64,000 bases of DNA from Pictodentalium vernedei (GCA_031216915.1 CM062289.1:26493533-26557532); one strand, 5' to 3'. Shown: positions 22,341 to 34,305, numbered from the stretch's first letter. Translations and numbers: made by a program. The notes: generated from the sequence alone by a model not told the origin.

Positions 22341-22920
22341 TATTCGTACAGGTCATTGGTATCCATATCAATTTTCTGAAGATAATCAAAGACAAAAATT
22401 GGGGAGCAAACAAAGATACGCTTCTCATGCTTTACAAATCATTCCAACTTCAGTGAGAATTAAACAACGGACACCCGATCCTAATTAGATATAGACTATA
22501 ACCTTGAGCCAATTGTTCTCTTGTGTAAACACGCCAGTACAGATTTTCATTTTTTTAGACTTTGAGATACAGCCCAAGAATGTTGTCAGAGGACAAACGA
22601 TAGCGCGCACATGTACAATTCCTACATACTGTAGACTGATTTGAGATCTAAGTTATTACAAGTAATCTTGTTTTTGCTCGTGTACCAGTCGAAAATGCTG
22701 TGATTGGAGTTGTAGATTCAGAAAATTTTAGAAGATTCCTTACGAAATTACATGGTTGAATATGAGTCCACCACGGATCTAGGTGGGAATCTAGTTTGCG
22801 TTTACATGTGGCATAGCGTCTTTTAATTTCTGTTGTTTTATTGGGTTTATTTTAAATGGGGGCAGAGTGCTTGTTGAAACGGTAACGTGGAGGTGGAATG
22901 TATACCTTGCATGTTCAGTA
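22341..22920. other. Unassigned stretch
   Basis: No repeat or gene recognised. Confidence 0.4.
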
Positions 22921-22924
22921 GATA

Positions 22925-23238
22925 CAGTTAAAACTAGAAGTCCTGTCCTGAAATGCGCACAAATAGCACGTTGATCTGCGCGTTAATGTACGCGTTATGG
23001 CCATAGTAAAGCTATCGAATTCTGTCCATATGGCCTGTGCACAAGCAATGTTTCAGCCAATGGACCTCCGGGTAACCCGGAGGTTCATTGGCTGAAACAT
23101 TGCATGTGTTTGCTGTGAGTAACCAGGAGAACCTGCCGTGCTTTGGATGCCATTCGATATGGCAATTGCGCGCAATTCCAACGCGCAATTAAGTCTAGAT
23201 AAGCGCACTATTCGTGACAGGAATTCTAGTTTTAACTG
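22925..23238. mobile_element. Family A MITE, copy 11
   Basis: 314 bp, TA at 22923-22924 and 23239-23240. In this copy both core flanks read GCTGAAACATTGC-type, making the inner palindrome longer than usual. Confidence 0.92.
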
Positions 23239-23240
23239 TA

Positions 23241-23960
23241 TATGTCTAGATAAGTAATAGAAACGTACTGTTTACAGAGAAAATGGCTTTAATTCCCTTT
23301 ACTTTGACCTCTACACCTGTTTTCCCAATAGCCTAGTCTCACTTGATGTGTCTCTGTCTGCCTATCCTATATTATAACCCTCACCATTCATACATACTAC
23401 ATTAGCAAACCAGTGTTGTACCATTACCCAATACCATACACCATATCCCACCTATTCATGCCCGCTTAACCCTTCGTCTATACCGAACCCTCGTTCCGTT
23501 TTTTTTTTACCTGGAAACTTGAGTTACAACGATTGTTGGAGGCGACGGTGAAAGAAGAAAAGTAAAAAAAGATCTGCAACGTCTTGGGAAGGAAAATACA
23601 ACTTGTACACCTATATGTCTGTTGTATCAGTTATTCAATTATCAGTGTGTCAAGAAGAAGGGGAAAATATTCTGTAAACCATCTCGGAGATATATTAGAA
23701 CAGCACTTGTGGAATTTAGTTCATAATATTTTGAGGATGTGATCATCATATGTTGTACTGACAGAGAGTGATGTGGTAATACTTCAAATGCTATTGGTAA
23801 GCGCATCCCGGCATGCTGTACCTTACAGTTGGCGTCAAAATAACTGTGGAATAATATAATATCTCAAATATCCATCACAAATGGCAGAAAACTGGACGAA
23901 AAGCGTTGACGGCAACATGTGAATTATTTAATAAACTGCATTGAAACGATGATAAACAAG
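23241..23960. other. Unassigned stretch
   Basis: Unrecognised non-coding sequence with a T run at about 23499. Confidence 0.4.
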
Positions 23961-23963
23961 CTA

Positions 23964-24282
23964 CAGTTAAAATTAGAAGTCCTGTCATGAACTGTACGCT
24001 TATCTAGGCTTACTTAATTGCGTGTAGGAATTGCGCGCAATTGCCATATCGAATGGCACCCACAGCACGACAGGCTCTCCTGGTTACTCATAGCAAACAC
24101 AGGCAATGTTTCAGCCAATGGACCTCCGGGTTACCCGGAGGTTCATTAGAATGAAACATTGCTTGTGCACAGGCCATGTGTACAGAATTTGATAGCCTTA
24201 CTATGGTCCTAACGCGTTGATTAACGCGCAGATGGACGTGCTAGTTGTGCGCATTTCATGACAGGACTTCTAGTTTTAACTG
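23964..24282. mobile_element. Family A MITE, copy 12
   Basis: TA-flanked (23962-23963 and 24283-24284) and 319 bp long because of a small TACT insertion in the left arm. The right half-stem reads GAGGTTCATTAGAATGAAAC, so the hairpin is slightly damaged. Confidence 0.9.
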
Positions 24283-24341
24283 TACTCTGGGAATTTTATC
24301 CTAATTTTGTTCTTTGGATATACATTCACGGTGGAAACGAG

Positions 24342-24690
24342 GTGGTTCAGTGGTTACGGTTTGGAGTTCAACCCAAAAGGTCCGCGGCTCGACCCCCACA
24401 GGGGTAACTGCGCTGTGTCCCAGGGCATGGTAGTTAATCCCGATTGCCCACGTGGGGGTACGGTGGAGGTGCGTACTAAGGCGCACTGGACGTCGATGGT
24501 GCGCTTATCTTCAATCAACGTTAACCCTGCTTGTATAGAGTCAGTATGTTGGGGAGTCTGACGGTTGTTCGCCACTGCTCGGTGGTCCTCTCGAGGTACT
24601 CCGGCTTCCTCCAGCCGTAAACCTGTCGGACTCGAGGAGACTCTGGTTGTTGAAAGTGTCGTTAAACCTTAATAAAAACAAAAATAGAAA
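24342..24690 (+). mobile_element. SINE copy 4, tRNA-like head
   Basis: The head GAGGTGGTTCAGTGGTTACG resembles a pol III A box and CGGCTCGACCCCC a B box. The body has the usual GATTGCCCACGTGGGGGTAC and the tail TGAAAGTGTCGTTAAACCTT with A-rich end. It is diverged from copy 1. Confidence 0.78.
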
Positions 24691-24967
24691 AACTAGAATC
24701 ATAGTAACGTCGCTTTTCCACCCAACAGTTATTTACAATATCCTAAAAATATTTGGAGCACCAGCACATTTTCAGCTCATGGATCTCTGTGTAAAACCCG
24801 TGATCGGTGAGCTAAACGGTTTCTTGTGCTTCTACCTCTTTGTTCTCAGGTATTTGTCGAGTGGAAAAACACCGTACCACGATTTTGTAGTAATCCATCA
24901 TCCCCCTACTTCACACATGTTTAGTCATGAAATGAAAATGCAACATCCCCGTAAAAAGTGTTTTCTT

Positions 24968-25572
24968 AACCCTCTGCAGACTGACATCAAAACACTGAAA
25001 TTTCAACCAGCAAACTTGTCCCATAATGCAGCTAAGAATTAAACCAATTCAGTCTTGTTTGACAGAGCTCAACGAGCTCTGTCAAACAATACGAAATTGG
25101 TTTAATTTGTAGTTGCATTATCCCCATGTGATAGGTGACACTGAGGAAGACTGTGTCAGTAAAATTGTTTGAATATTGATACAAAATCACGACTTCCGTG
25201 ATGAGCTGAATGCTAGCGATCAATCCTAGTTTTTATTGTAATAAGTGCATGCCCCCCCCCCCCCCCCCCCCCCCCCGCTGGAACCCCTGGAAGTTGAACA
25301 GTGCTTGTTTACTGTGGTAAAGAAGCTCTGTTTACTGGTAACATAGGATCGGTAACCTATGCCTCGAGTGGACGTCCTCTAAAATGTGCAACATGGCTAT
25401 AAGCTGTTTGGCTGGACTTGACTTTATATCCATGTTGCGGTCACGATTAGCCTTTGTGTATAAATTTGTGACCCCAGACACCAATAAACAGATAAATAAA
25501 TAGTTGCATTATATGAACAATTGCTTCGTGAAATTTTGAGTTTTTTTCGACAAGAGCGTGAAGAGTGTTAAC
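24968..25572. mobile_element. Foldback element S, copy 2, split by R copy 2
   Basis: Core CTTGTTTGACAGAGCTC / GAGCTCTGTCAAACA near 25075. The left arm begins TTAACCCTCTGCAGACTGAC. The right arm stops at GCATTAT (25121) and resumes at GCATTATATGAACAATTG (25506), ending GTGTTAAC. The resumed part complements the left arm, which delimits the insert. Confidence 0.78.
25122..25500 (+). mobile_element. Short retroelement R, copy 2, with 12-bp duplication
   Basis: Flanked by TAGTTGCATTAT at 25110-25121 and 25501-25512. Its 3' half has AAGCTCTGTTTACTGGTAAC, GACTTGACTTTATATCCATG and the ACACCAATAAACAGATAAAT tail. A run of about 26 C lies at 25251-25276. The 5' part before the C run is not shared with other R copies seen here. 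Confidence 0.8.
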
Positions 25573-25684
25573 TTTATAGAAGTCAGAAACACAAAAAAAT
25601 GCATCGTTATACAATGTGATTTCTTCCATACCACGAAGTACGTATATATCTGAAACTGATGAATGTTTTTTTTTTATTTTGCTT

Positions 25685-26030
25685 TTCTCTTCTATTTATT
25701 TACTGGGATTGAACGACACTTTCGACAGCCAGGGTCACCTCGTGTCGGACAATTTTACAGGTGGAGAAAGGCGGAGTGAACCACCGAGCAACAACCGTCA
25801 AAGTCTCCAACCCACAAACTCCACTCATGCAGGGTTAGAATTGGTTGAAGACAAGTGCACCATCATCAAGGTGCAGTACGCCTTAGTACACAGCGCCACC
25901 GCTACCCACGTGGGCAAAAGCGATCAAGTGCCTCGCCCAAGGACACAACGCAGGTACCTCTGATGGGAATCTAACAGTGGACTTTCCGGTTTGCAGTTCA
26001 GTGCCCTAACCACTAAGATGCCGTGCTTCT
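25685..26030 (-). mobile_element. SINE copy 5, tRNA-like head
   Basis: On the minus strand the head reads TCTTAGTGGTTAGGGCACTG (A-box-like) and CTGTTAGATTCCCATC (weak B box). The body blocks (GTCCTTGGGCGAGGCACTT, TACTGCACCTTGATGATG) are recognisable but diverged. The adjacent ORF of 115 codons is a repeat by-product. Confidence 0.75.
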
Positions 26031-26154
26031 TTTTTTTACTTCTGTTAATGTATGCTTTAAAATGAATGGCTGCAAAAGCAACTGGACGTGTTCGACTTGT
26101 GTACGAGAGAACATGAAGATGTAGAATTATTTTACTGACTTTTTATCAGCCATG

Positions 26155-26225
26155 TCGTCCCCTGAGTTCCAATATGTTATATGTGCCAGTAGGCAGCCAG
26201 TAGGCACATGGAACTCAGGGGACGA
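26155..26225. mobile_element. Palindromic element H, copy 1 (two loop units)
   Basis: TCGTCCCCTGAGTTCCA pairs with the inverse ending GGGGACGA. The loop reads GCCAGTAGGCAGCCAGTAGG, two repeats of the GCCAGTAGGCA unit where copy 4 has one. Confidence 0.85.
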
Positions 26226-26590
26226 CGCGTACCTTTGCAGAGCCATTCCATTCATTGCTCTAATGTTCTTGAAATTGTTCTTTTTTCGACACAAATGTGC
26301 ATTAGAGGCAAGTTAGAAGGTTAACATTGTGGCAGCAAAAACAACGACACGTGTGCAACTTTGGTTAGTTAATTTCGTGTTATTCCAGATTATCAAAACA
26401 AAATGCAGAATGAGGTTATTATTAATTTTTATTACTTTCCAAAGTCTGATTTACTGGGATTTCCGGGTTTGATTATAAACTATAATTTCATAAGTGAATT
26501 ATGCAATCAACAGTTGTATCATGTATCCGTGCGCGCAAACGAAGATGCTTTGCCTTGGATGTATTGGGGACTTCATTGATTTTTTTTTTT
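26226..26590. other. Unassigned stretch
   Basis: Nothing recognised; it ends in a T run against element B. Confidence 0.4.
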
Positions 26591-26813
26591 TTAACCCTTT
26601 ACTTAATATGAAGAGCAGACGTCACTTTCCCAAAAAATTCTTGAATAGCTATTATTCTCATTTTTTGTCTCAAAAACATAGGTTATGACCCTCATTGGAA
26701 CGAGCTCGTTCCAATGAGGTGTCATAACCTATGTTTTATAGACAAAAAATGAAAAAAAATTAATTGGCGATTTTTGAGAACAGCGCTGGCCGTTACGTTA
26801 GGTAAAGGGTTAA
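26591..26813. mobile_element. Family B foldback element, uninterrupted copy
   Basis: TTAACCCTTTACTTAATATG to GTTAGGTAAAGGGTTAA. The core CTCATTGGAACGAGCTCG / TTCCAATGAG is flanked by AACATAGGTTATGACC and GGTGTCATAACCTATGTT. It gives the empty-site sequence for the A insertion in the copy at 602. Confidence 0.88.
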
Positions 26814-26854
26814 ATAATATAATTATCGTTAATAATGAAAAGTAATAAACAAAG

Positions 26855-27006
26855 TAATCGCTTGACTGGACTGGTAACGTGAAATAATTCATTCGAGGCG
26901 AGGGACTATATTGTAAAACACTCGTGCGCATTCGCGCACTCGTGTTTGTACAACGTCCGTCACCTCTCATGAATTATTTCACGTAACCAGTCCAGTCAAG
27001 CGATTA
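26855..27006. repeat. Inverted repeat X
   Basis: TAATCGCTTGACTGGACTGG and GTAACGTGAAATAATTCAT at the left pair with ATGAATTATTTCACGTAAC and CCAGTCCAGTCAAGCGATTA at the right. The middle contains GTGCGCATTCGCGCAC. It is a single copy, so mobility is unproven. Confidence 0.8.
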
Positions 27007-28220
27007 ATTTCTATTTGATTATATACTCATGGGGAAATGACGTAATATACCTCTTTTCACAAGATGCACATTTTATCATTTTGCATTTACACTGCTTCCA
27101 TGGATGTGTAGGTTGTTTCAGATACTAGAACTTTCAATGACCAGGGTTGAAAAAAGAACAGCTAAAACAAAATGTACCATTTGTCAGAATTTTATCCTTA
27201 ATAACACCAAATTATTGCCCCATTATGCCAGATTGCTGTAGCAGTCTGACAAAAATGAGCCAACAATCTGGCACTTCAATGAATGAGGAAGAAACAAGAA
27301 ATGGTGTATTCTCCTGGCCCTATCAAAGAGGTGATCCTTTTGGGGAGCCAGTAATATTATTTCTGGCAAAAAACAAAATGAGGCGAATAACGCTAAACCG
27401 AAAATTAATTAACCATGGCCTAAAACACGAAGCGGTAAAATAACGTGTATTTGACGAACTTGTGTGAATTTTGTTCTTGAATTACATGTACTTTTTCTGA
27501 ACCATTCTATTCATTGCTGTAATTTTCTGATTTCGAGGCGATATTATCTAGCGTCTGGCCGCAAAAAAAATCAGCTTTCCAACTTTTAATACAGCTGCAA
27601 GATTGACAGCTGCACAAACTCGGTACCAACTAATGTCTGAATTTGTTTTTCGATAGAAGGGGCGTGGGGCGCATTTGAGGGTGGACGTAGAGTTTGAGGT
27701 TTCAAAGGGGGGGGGGGGGGGTAGATTTGGTTTGTCAGTCATATTGGAGACAAATGTAAATATTTTACAACGTCTGACACACTATGCCCAATGGACTACC
27801 TACGTGCCCGAGCCAAAATACCGAAGTAAGAAGAAGCATCCGGCGAAATGTTGATAGTTTTTTAATTTACATCCAAAACAAAACTTCTGACCTTCATTTG
27901 AACGAGCTTCTCGTCCCAGTTCAAGTAAGTGTCATAGACTATATTTTGGAAGAAAAAACCCAGAATGTTTAGTTGTTTACAAAAAAAAAAAAAAAAACGA
28001 CCGCTGGTGTGGTATTCAAATTGTGTTGGAAAAGCTTTAGTGGTCTTTCAGAAAAGGCATCTTCTGCCCCACCTTTGCCTTTGCGTTTAGTCATGTCCAG
28101 GGTTTGACGTTGAGATGGCCTGGAACCAGTCTACAAGTAAACTGTCCATCGCATGTGTTTAGATACAGTCGCCTGGAATATTTCAGTTGGCCGTAAAAGC
28201 GAACATTGGGTACGCTTTTC
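27007..28220. other. Unassigned stretch
   Basis: Contains a 98-codon ORF at 27147-27443 with no recognisable domain, a G run near 27709 and an A run near 27979. No support for a gene. Confidence 0.4.
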
Positions 28221-28223
28221 CAG

Positions 28224-28537
28224 TAGTTAAAACTAGAAGTCCTGTCATGACATGCGCACAAATAGCACGTCGATCTGCGCGTTAATCTACGCGTTATGAC
28301 CATAGTAAGGCCATCAAATTCTGTACATATGACCTGTGCACAAGCAATGTTTCAGCCAATTGACCTCCGGGTAACCCGGAGGTCCATTGGCAGAAACATT
28401 GCCCGTGTTTGGTATGAGTGACCCGGAGAACCTGCCGTGCTTTGGATGCTTTTCGATATTGCAATTTCGCGCAATTCCTACGCGCAATTAAGCCTAGATA
28501 AGCGCAAAGTTCGTGACAGGACTTCTAGTTTTAACTG
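28224..28537. mobile_element. Family A MITE, copy 13
   Basis: Left end diverged (CAGTAGTTAAAACTAGAAG) and right end canonical (AACTGTA). One core half reads CCAATTGACC, a single-base stem mismatch. Confidence 0.88.
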
Positions 28538-28816
28538 TACCAACCGATATATTATGGATGACTGAATCAAAAAATACCCGTATCTTAACCCTTTGACCCC
28601 GAGAGGACGATTTTCCGTCTGTAGGAATATGATACCTCATAATTTCATTAAGTAAGCTGGCAGCTAAGTGGATGTGTGTGGTGGACGAATCAATATTTTC
28701 AACGTGCAGTTCTAAGACTTTATCTTAAGGAAGTTTTGTGACATGACCATTAGGGATGAAGACTCACAAAGCCGTAGTTTGATGATTACGCCGCGCCCGT
28801 TGTTGCACCTATTGCC

Positions 28817-29302
28817 TTACTCTTGTGTTCCCAATAAGCATATATGTGTGTTTATTAATTTTGGGGAATGCGTCCACCCTGTATACACCTTATTTGGACC
28901 TATATGTTTATTAAAATTACCCTTCCAGCAGATGGGAGATCTTCAAATCAGTAAATCTTCACAAGATTGTGTGATATTCTTTTGTTTAGCACAGTATATT
29001 CATTGTTGTAATCATGATGCATGAACACCTCGTCCCTTGAGTTCCAACGTGTTCTATGTGCCAGAAGGCACATACATGTATAACACATTGGAACTCAGGG
29101 GACGATCTATTAATTTTCTTCAATAAAACTAACTGTGATACTGGAAATAAGATAGTTTTTAGATAAAATTAACTAACATTACTCCCCCACCCCGCCCTGT
29201 ACATGTACTGTTATTTGGGCCTGTATTTTTATTTAATTTTGCTAAAAGTTCCACCCTGTACTTTTATTCCTGCCTGTACTTTTATTTGGAACACAAGAGT
29301 AA
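28817..29302. mobile_element. Foldback element J, copy 1, with H inside
   Basis: Ends TTACTCTTGTGTTCC and GGAACACAAGAGTAA. Subterminal blocks TCCACCCTGTATACACCTTA and CCACCCTGTACTTTTATTCC are inverted relatives. H copy 2 interrupts it at 29030-29105 exactly where J copy 3 has none. Confidence 0.83.
29030..29105. mobile_element. Palindromic element H, copy 2
   Basis: Left arm TCGTCCCTTGAGTTCCAACG, right arm ends GGAACTCAGGGGACGA. One loop unit (GCCAGAAGGCAC) plus a short TACATGTAT addition. Confidence 0.85.
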
Positions 29303-29629
29303 TATCTTGATGATTTCAAGGCGAATTCAGTCCGTATTGATTGGAATATAAAAAAAAAACTAGGGTATATTTATGCGAGTAAGGGACATCACAATTCAGC
29401 AACGGTAGTCCGCACGCCAATTACACGAAAAATGGACAAATTGTAGAACTCCTCTAAGAATTAGACCGGTGGTCCGAAAGCTTTGGTTCACGTCTGAACA
29501 TTCTGCGAGGCAGGCAAATAGTATAGCTCGCACGTTAACGTTTCAATCCTCAACACCCGGACCCCGGAGTGACATCATGTCGCGTGACCCAGTGGCGCCA
29601 GGTTGGGTTGTCATGATAACCCGCGTGGA

Positions 29630-29697
29630 TGCAATTCCTACGCGCAACTAAGCCTAGATAAGCGCACAGTTCGTGACAGGACTTCTAGTTTTAACTG
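29630..29697. mobile_element. Family A MITE, copy 14 (terminal fragment)
   Basis: Only the last 68 bp: GCAATTCCTACGCGCAACTA to CTTCTAGTTTTAACTG followed by TA. It breaks inside the small AATTGCGCGCAATT palindrome. Confidence 0.85.
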
Positions 29698-29983
29698 TAT
29701 TCTGTTATTTCATGGAACCAGTCTAGCACTTAAATAGTCTACCGCCGGTGTTTTAGACTCACCCTCTAGCACACTCTAGTGTTCCTAATAAACATGCAAG
29801 TATGTTTATTAATTTTGGGGAACGTTTCCACTCTGTATGCACCTTATTTGGGCCCGTATATTTATTCAAATTACCCTTCCAGTAGGTGGGAGATCTTCAA
29901 ATCAGTAAATCTGCACTAGATTGTGTGATATTATTTTGTTTAGCACAGTATATTCATTGTTGTAAGCATGATGCATGAACACC

Positions 29984-30773
29984 TTGTCACCTGAGTTCCA
30001 AATGTGTTCTTTGTGCCAGTAGGCACTCCAGTAGGCACGCCAGTAGGCACATAGAACAGGGTCCATACATCCTTGAAAATTCCTTGAATTTTAGTACATG
30101 TAATATTCCTTGAATTTTAAAAATACAGAAAATGTCCTTGAAAAGTCCTGGAAAATCGAATAGACTTCTTGAAAATCCTTGAATTTCTCTTTACAGTGCT
30201 GTAGCCTCTGTGATTAGGGCTCATTATAAACTTCTGTTGTTTTATATAAAAATTAATATAAATAAATTTTTAATGTGTAATAAATGGGAAATGGATGATT
30301 TATATTAGACTGGGTAAAGTGGACAAATACAAAGTAGTGTGTATTTTTTTGTTATAACGATATTGGATGTTTCATCCATGGGGGAAAGTGCATAAATTCC
30401 TTACATTCTGCTGGCGGGTCCCTGTTACTGAAATAAGTATAATTTGGGCACATTTAATTCAATTTTTTCTCTGAAAATTGAATGGATTTTTTTTACCAAA
30501 GGTTTCTTAAGTTAAATTTAAATGAATATTTCATCAAATTTAGTCATGGCTGCTTCCCAGCAGCCATGACTAGATTTGATGAAAAATATCGTAAAGACAC
30601 TTAGTGGGTTAAGAGTTAAAGTAGGTAGGACGTTTTGTAAAAATGATATTCCGTCAGAAAACTGCACCTTCAAAAATGGTAATATGTCCTTGAAATATTC
30701 ACGAAAAGTCCTTGAATTTTTTATGTCCTTGAGTGTATGAACCCTGTAGAACACATTGGAACTCAGGGGACGA
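29984..30773. mobile_element. Palindromic element H, copy 3, three loop units, split by K
   Basis: Arms TTGTCACCTGAGTTCC and GGAACTCAGGGGACGA. The loop holds three repeats: GCCAGTAGGCACT, CCAGTAGGCACG, CCAGTAGGCAC. K lies in the right arm. Confidence 0.83.
30057..30746. mobile_element. Terminal-inverted-repeat element K
   Basis: 690 bp, CAGGGTCCATACATCCTTGA to GAGTGTATGAACCCTG, rich in CCTTGAATTTT. TAGAA flanks both sides (30052-30056 and 30747-30751), and excising one copy restores the H arm CACATAGAACACATTGG. An internal palindrome near 30529-30582 pairs TCAAATTTAGTCATGGCTGC with GCAGCCATGACTAGATTTGA. CAGGG termini suggest hAT, but the duplication seen is 5 bp, so class is open. Confidence 0.8.
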
Positions 30774-30830
30774 CGACCTATTAGTTTTCTTCAATAAAAC
30801 TATCTGTGATACTGGAAAATAAGATGGCTT

Positions 30831-30855
30831 CTCAGTATTTATTTATTTATTTAAT

Positions 30856-30886
<31 letters not shown>

Positions 30887-31270
30887 TGGCTTAACGACAC
30901 ATTAGCAGCCAGGGTCATATCACGTCGGTGACAGTTTTACGGGTGGAGGAAGCCGGAGTACCTGGAGAGAACCACCGAGCAACGACGAGTAGCTGTCAGC
31001 TCTGCAACGTTTTAACTCTGCACACTGCACCTGCAGGCAGGGTTAGATTGGTTGAAGACATGCGCACCATCGACGTGCAGTACGCCTTAATACACAGCGT
31101 CATCGTGCCCCCATGTAGGCAATTGGGGTTAAGTGCCTTGCCCAAGGACACAACGCGGGAGCACGAATCAGTCGCTGAAATGGTCACCCATCCAACTACT
31201 AACCGTGCTCGACGTTGCTTAACTTCGGTGACCTGACGAGAACCGGTTACCGCGACGACACCGCATCCCC
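30831..31270 (-). mobile_element. SINE copy 6, 5S-derived head, with target duplication
   Basis: On the minus strand a 5S-like head (CTCGTCAGGTCACCGAAGTT, AAGCAACGTCGAG, GATGGGTGACC) precedes the standard body. The tail on the plus strand is a long TTTA run at 30838-30886. AGATGGCTT flanks it (30822-30830 and 31271-31279). Confidence 0.88.
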
Positions 31271-31719
31271 AGATGGCTTTTAGATAAAATTAACTAGCTT
31301 TACCCCCCCCCCCCCCCCCCCTTTTCCCCCAATGGATTTCCATCCTGTACTGTTATTTGGGCCTGTACTTTTATTTAAATTTGCTACATGTTCCACCCTG
31401 TACTTTTTTTATTCCTGTCTGTACTTTTGTGTGGAACACAAGAATATTTTAGATGGTCGGAAAAGCGAACCAAGGTTATCTTTTCCGACCCACTGAAATT
31501 TTTCTAGACGATCAAATCTAAAAGTACATACACTTTTATTTTCTTTGAATTAACGGAAGAAACGTTTCGCAACCGTGAATTGATTTGACTGAAACTTTAA
31601 TGACATTGCATTACAATACCGTTAGATATGTTTGTATAGTACATAGGGTACGGCGATTCACGAAGGTTCAAAACCTAATCGAATCTCTAATTGAATCCAC
31701 TTGTCAATTGTTACGACAC

Positions 31720-34190
31720 TACGGCCTACTGGTGCAGTCTATCTGCGCCGTGAACCCAATATCAATAGACATACTAGACTATTGTTACGATACTACGGCC
31801 TACTGGTGCTGTCTACCTCCGCCGTGAACACAATATCAATAGACATACTAGACTATTGTTACGATACTACGGCCTACTGGTGCTGTCTATCTCCGTCGTG
31901 AACACAATATCAGTAGACATACTAGACTATTGTTACGATACTACGGCCTACTGGTGCTGTCTATCTCCGTCGTGAACCCAATAGCAATAGACATACTAGA
32001 CTATTGTTACGATACTACGGCCTACTGGTGCTGTCTATCTCCGTCGTGAAGCCAATATCAACAGGCTTACTAGACTATTGTTTCGATACTACGGCCTACT
32101 GGTGCTGTCTATATCCGCCGTGAACACAGTATCAATAGACATACTAGACTATTGTTACGATACATCGGCCCACTGGTGCTGTCTATCTCTGTCGTGAATC
32201 CATTATCAATAGCCGTATTAGACTATTGTTACGATACTACGGCCTACTGGTACTGTCTATCTCCGCCGTGAACCCAATATCAATAGACATACTAGACCAT
32301 TGTTACGATACTTCGGCCTACTGGTGTTGTCTATATCCGTCGTGAACCCAATATCAATAGACATACTAGACTGTTGTTACGATACATCGGCCCACTGGTG
32401 CTGTCTATCTCTGTCGTGAATCCATTATCAATTGGCATACTAGACTATTGTTACGATACTACGGCCTACTGGTGCTGTCTATCTCTGTCGTGAATCCAAT
32501 ATCAATAGGCATACTAGACTATTGTTACGATACAACGACCTACTGGTGCTGTCTATCTCCGTCGTGAACCCAATATCAATAGACATACTAGACTATTGTT
32601 ACGATACTACGGCCTACTGGTGCTGTCTATCTCCATCGTGAACACAATATCAATAGACATACTAGACTATTGTTACGATACTACGGCCTACTGGTGCTGT
32701 CTATCTCCGTCGTGAACCCAATATCAATAGACATACTAGACTATCGTTACGATACTATGGCACTACTGGTGCTGTCTATCTCCCCCGTGAACCCAATATC
32801 AATAATCAATAAACATACTAGACTATTGTTACGACACTACGACCTACTGGTGCAGTGTACCTCCGCCGTGAACCCAATATCAATAGACATACTAGACTAT
32901 TGTTACAATACTACGCCCTACTGGTGCTGTGTATCTCCGTCGTGAACTCAATATCAATAGACATACTAGACTATTGTTACGATACTACGGCCTACTGGTG
33001 CTGTGTATCTCCGTCGTGAACTCAATATCAAAAGGCATACTAGACTATCGTTACGATACTATGGCACTACTGGTGCTGTCTATCTCCGTCGTGAACCCAA
33101 TATCAATAATCAATAAACATACTAGACTATTGTTACGACACTACGACCTACTGGTGCAGTCTACCTCCGCCGTGAACCCAGTATCAATAAACATACTAGA
33201 CTATTGTTACGATACTACGGCCTACTGGTGCTGTCTATCTCCGCCGTGAACACAATATCAATAGACATACTAGACTATTGTTAATACTGCGGCCTACTGG
33301 TGCTGTCTATCTCCGCCGTGAACCCAATATCAATAGACATACTAGACTATTGTTACAATACTACGCCCTACTGGTGCTGTGTATCTCCGTCGTGAACCCA
33401 ATATCAATAGCCATACTAGACTATTGTTACGATACTACGGCCTACTGGTGCTGTCTATCTCCGCCGTGAACCCAATATCAATAGACATACTAGACCATTG
33501 TTACGATACTACGGCCTACTGGTGCTGTCTACCTCCGCCGTGAACCCAATATCAATAGACATACTAGACTATTGTTACAATACTACGACCTACTGGTGCT
33601 GTGTATCTCCGCCGTCGTGAACCCAATATCAATAGGCATACTAGACTATCGTTACGATACTATGGCACTACTGGTGCTGTCTATCTCCGCCGTGAACCCA
33701 ATATCAATAGACATACTAGACCATTGTTACGATACTACGGCCTACTGGTGCTGTCTACCTCCGCCGTGAACCCAATATCAATAGACATACTAGACTATTG
33801 TTACAATACTACGCCCTACTGATGCTGTCTATCTCCGTCGTGAACCCAATATCAATAGACATACTAGACTATCGTTACGATACTATGGCACTACTGGTGC
33901 TGTCTATCTCCGCCGTGAACCCAATATCGATAGGCATACTAGACTATTGTTACGATACTACGGCCTACTGGCGCTGTCTATCCCTGTCGTGAACCCAATA
34001 TCAATAGACATACATGTACTAGACTATTGTTACGATACTACGGCCTACTGGTGCTGTCTATATCCGTCGTGAACCCAATATCAATAGCCATACTAGACTA
34101 TTGTTACGATACTACGGCCTACTGGCGCTGTCTTTCCCCGTCGTGAACCCATATGAATAGGCATACTAGACTATCAAAAAATTCACAGGT
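31720..34190. repeat. Large minisatellite, 74-bp unit, about 33 copies
   Basis: Spacing of ATTGTTACGA (31781, 31855, 31929) gives 74 bp. The unit contains ACTACGGCCTACTGGTGCTG, TCTATCTCCGTCGTGAACCC and AATATCAATAGACATACTAG. Some units have small insertions (ATGGCACTACTGG; AATCAATAATCAATAAAC), and those variants recur, suggesting higher-order expansion. 74 is not divisible by three, so the short ORFs across it shift frame and are not evidence of protein. Confidence 0.95.
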
Positions 34191-34217
34191 ATCACTAAGA
34201 TGTTCCAAGAAAAAGCC

Positions 34218-34305
34218 ATTTATCGTCCTTTCAGTGCAACAAAGCGCCATCTGCAATGCCAGAGTATTGCAGATGGGGCGTTGGTGAACTTAACGGACGA
34301 TAAAT
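34218..34305. repeat. Palindrome M beside the 74-bp array
   Basis: ATTTATCGTCC and GCGCCATCTGCAAT at the left pair with ATTGCAGATGGGGCG and GGACGATAAAT at the right. Confidence 0.7.

Larger units (their letters stand above)
29773..31446. mobile_element. Foldback element J, copy 2, with three further elements nested
   Basis: Left end ACTCTAGTGTTCCTAATAAA and right end GTGGAACACAAGA. The interior follows J copy 1 with H at 29984-30773 (itself split by K at 30057-30746) and a SINE at 30831-31270. Removing the SINE and one AGATGGCTT restores J sequence (AAGATGGCTTTTAGATAAAA). Confidence 0.82.

Noticed and set aside
31720-34190. CRISPR-like array
   Set aside because: The 74-bp units repeat as a whole with no unique spacers, and the surrounding DNA is eukaryotic transposon-rich sequence.
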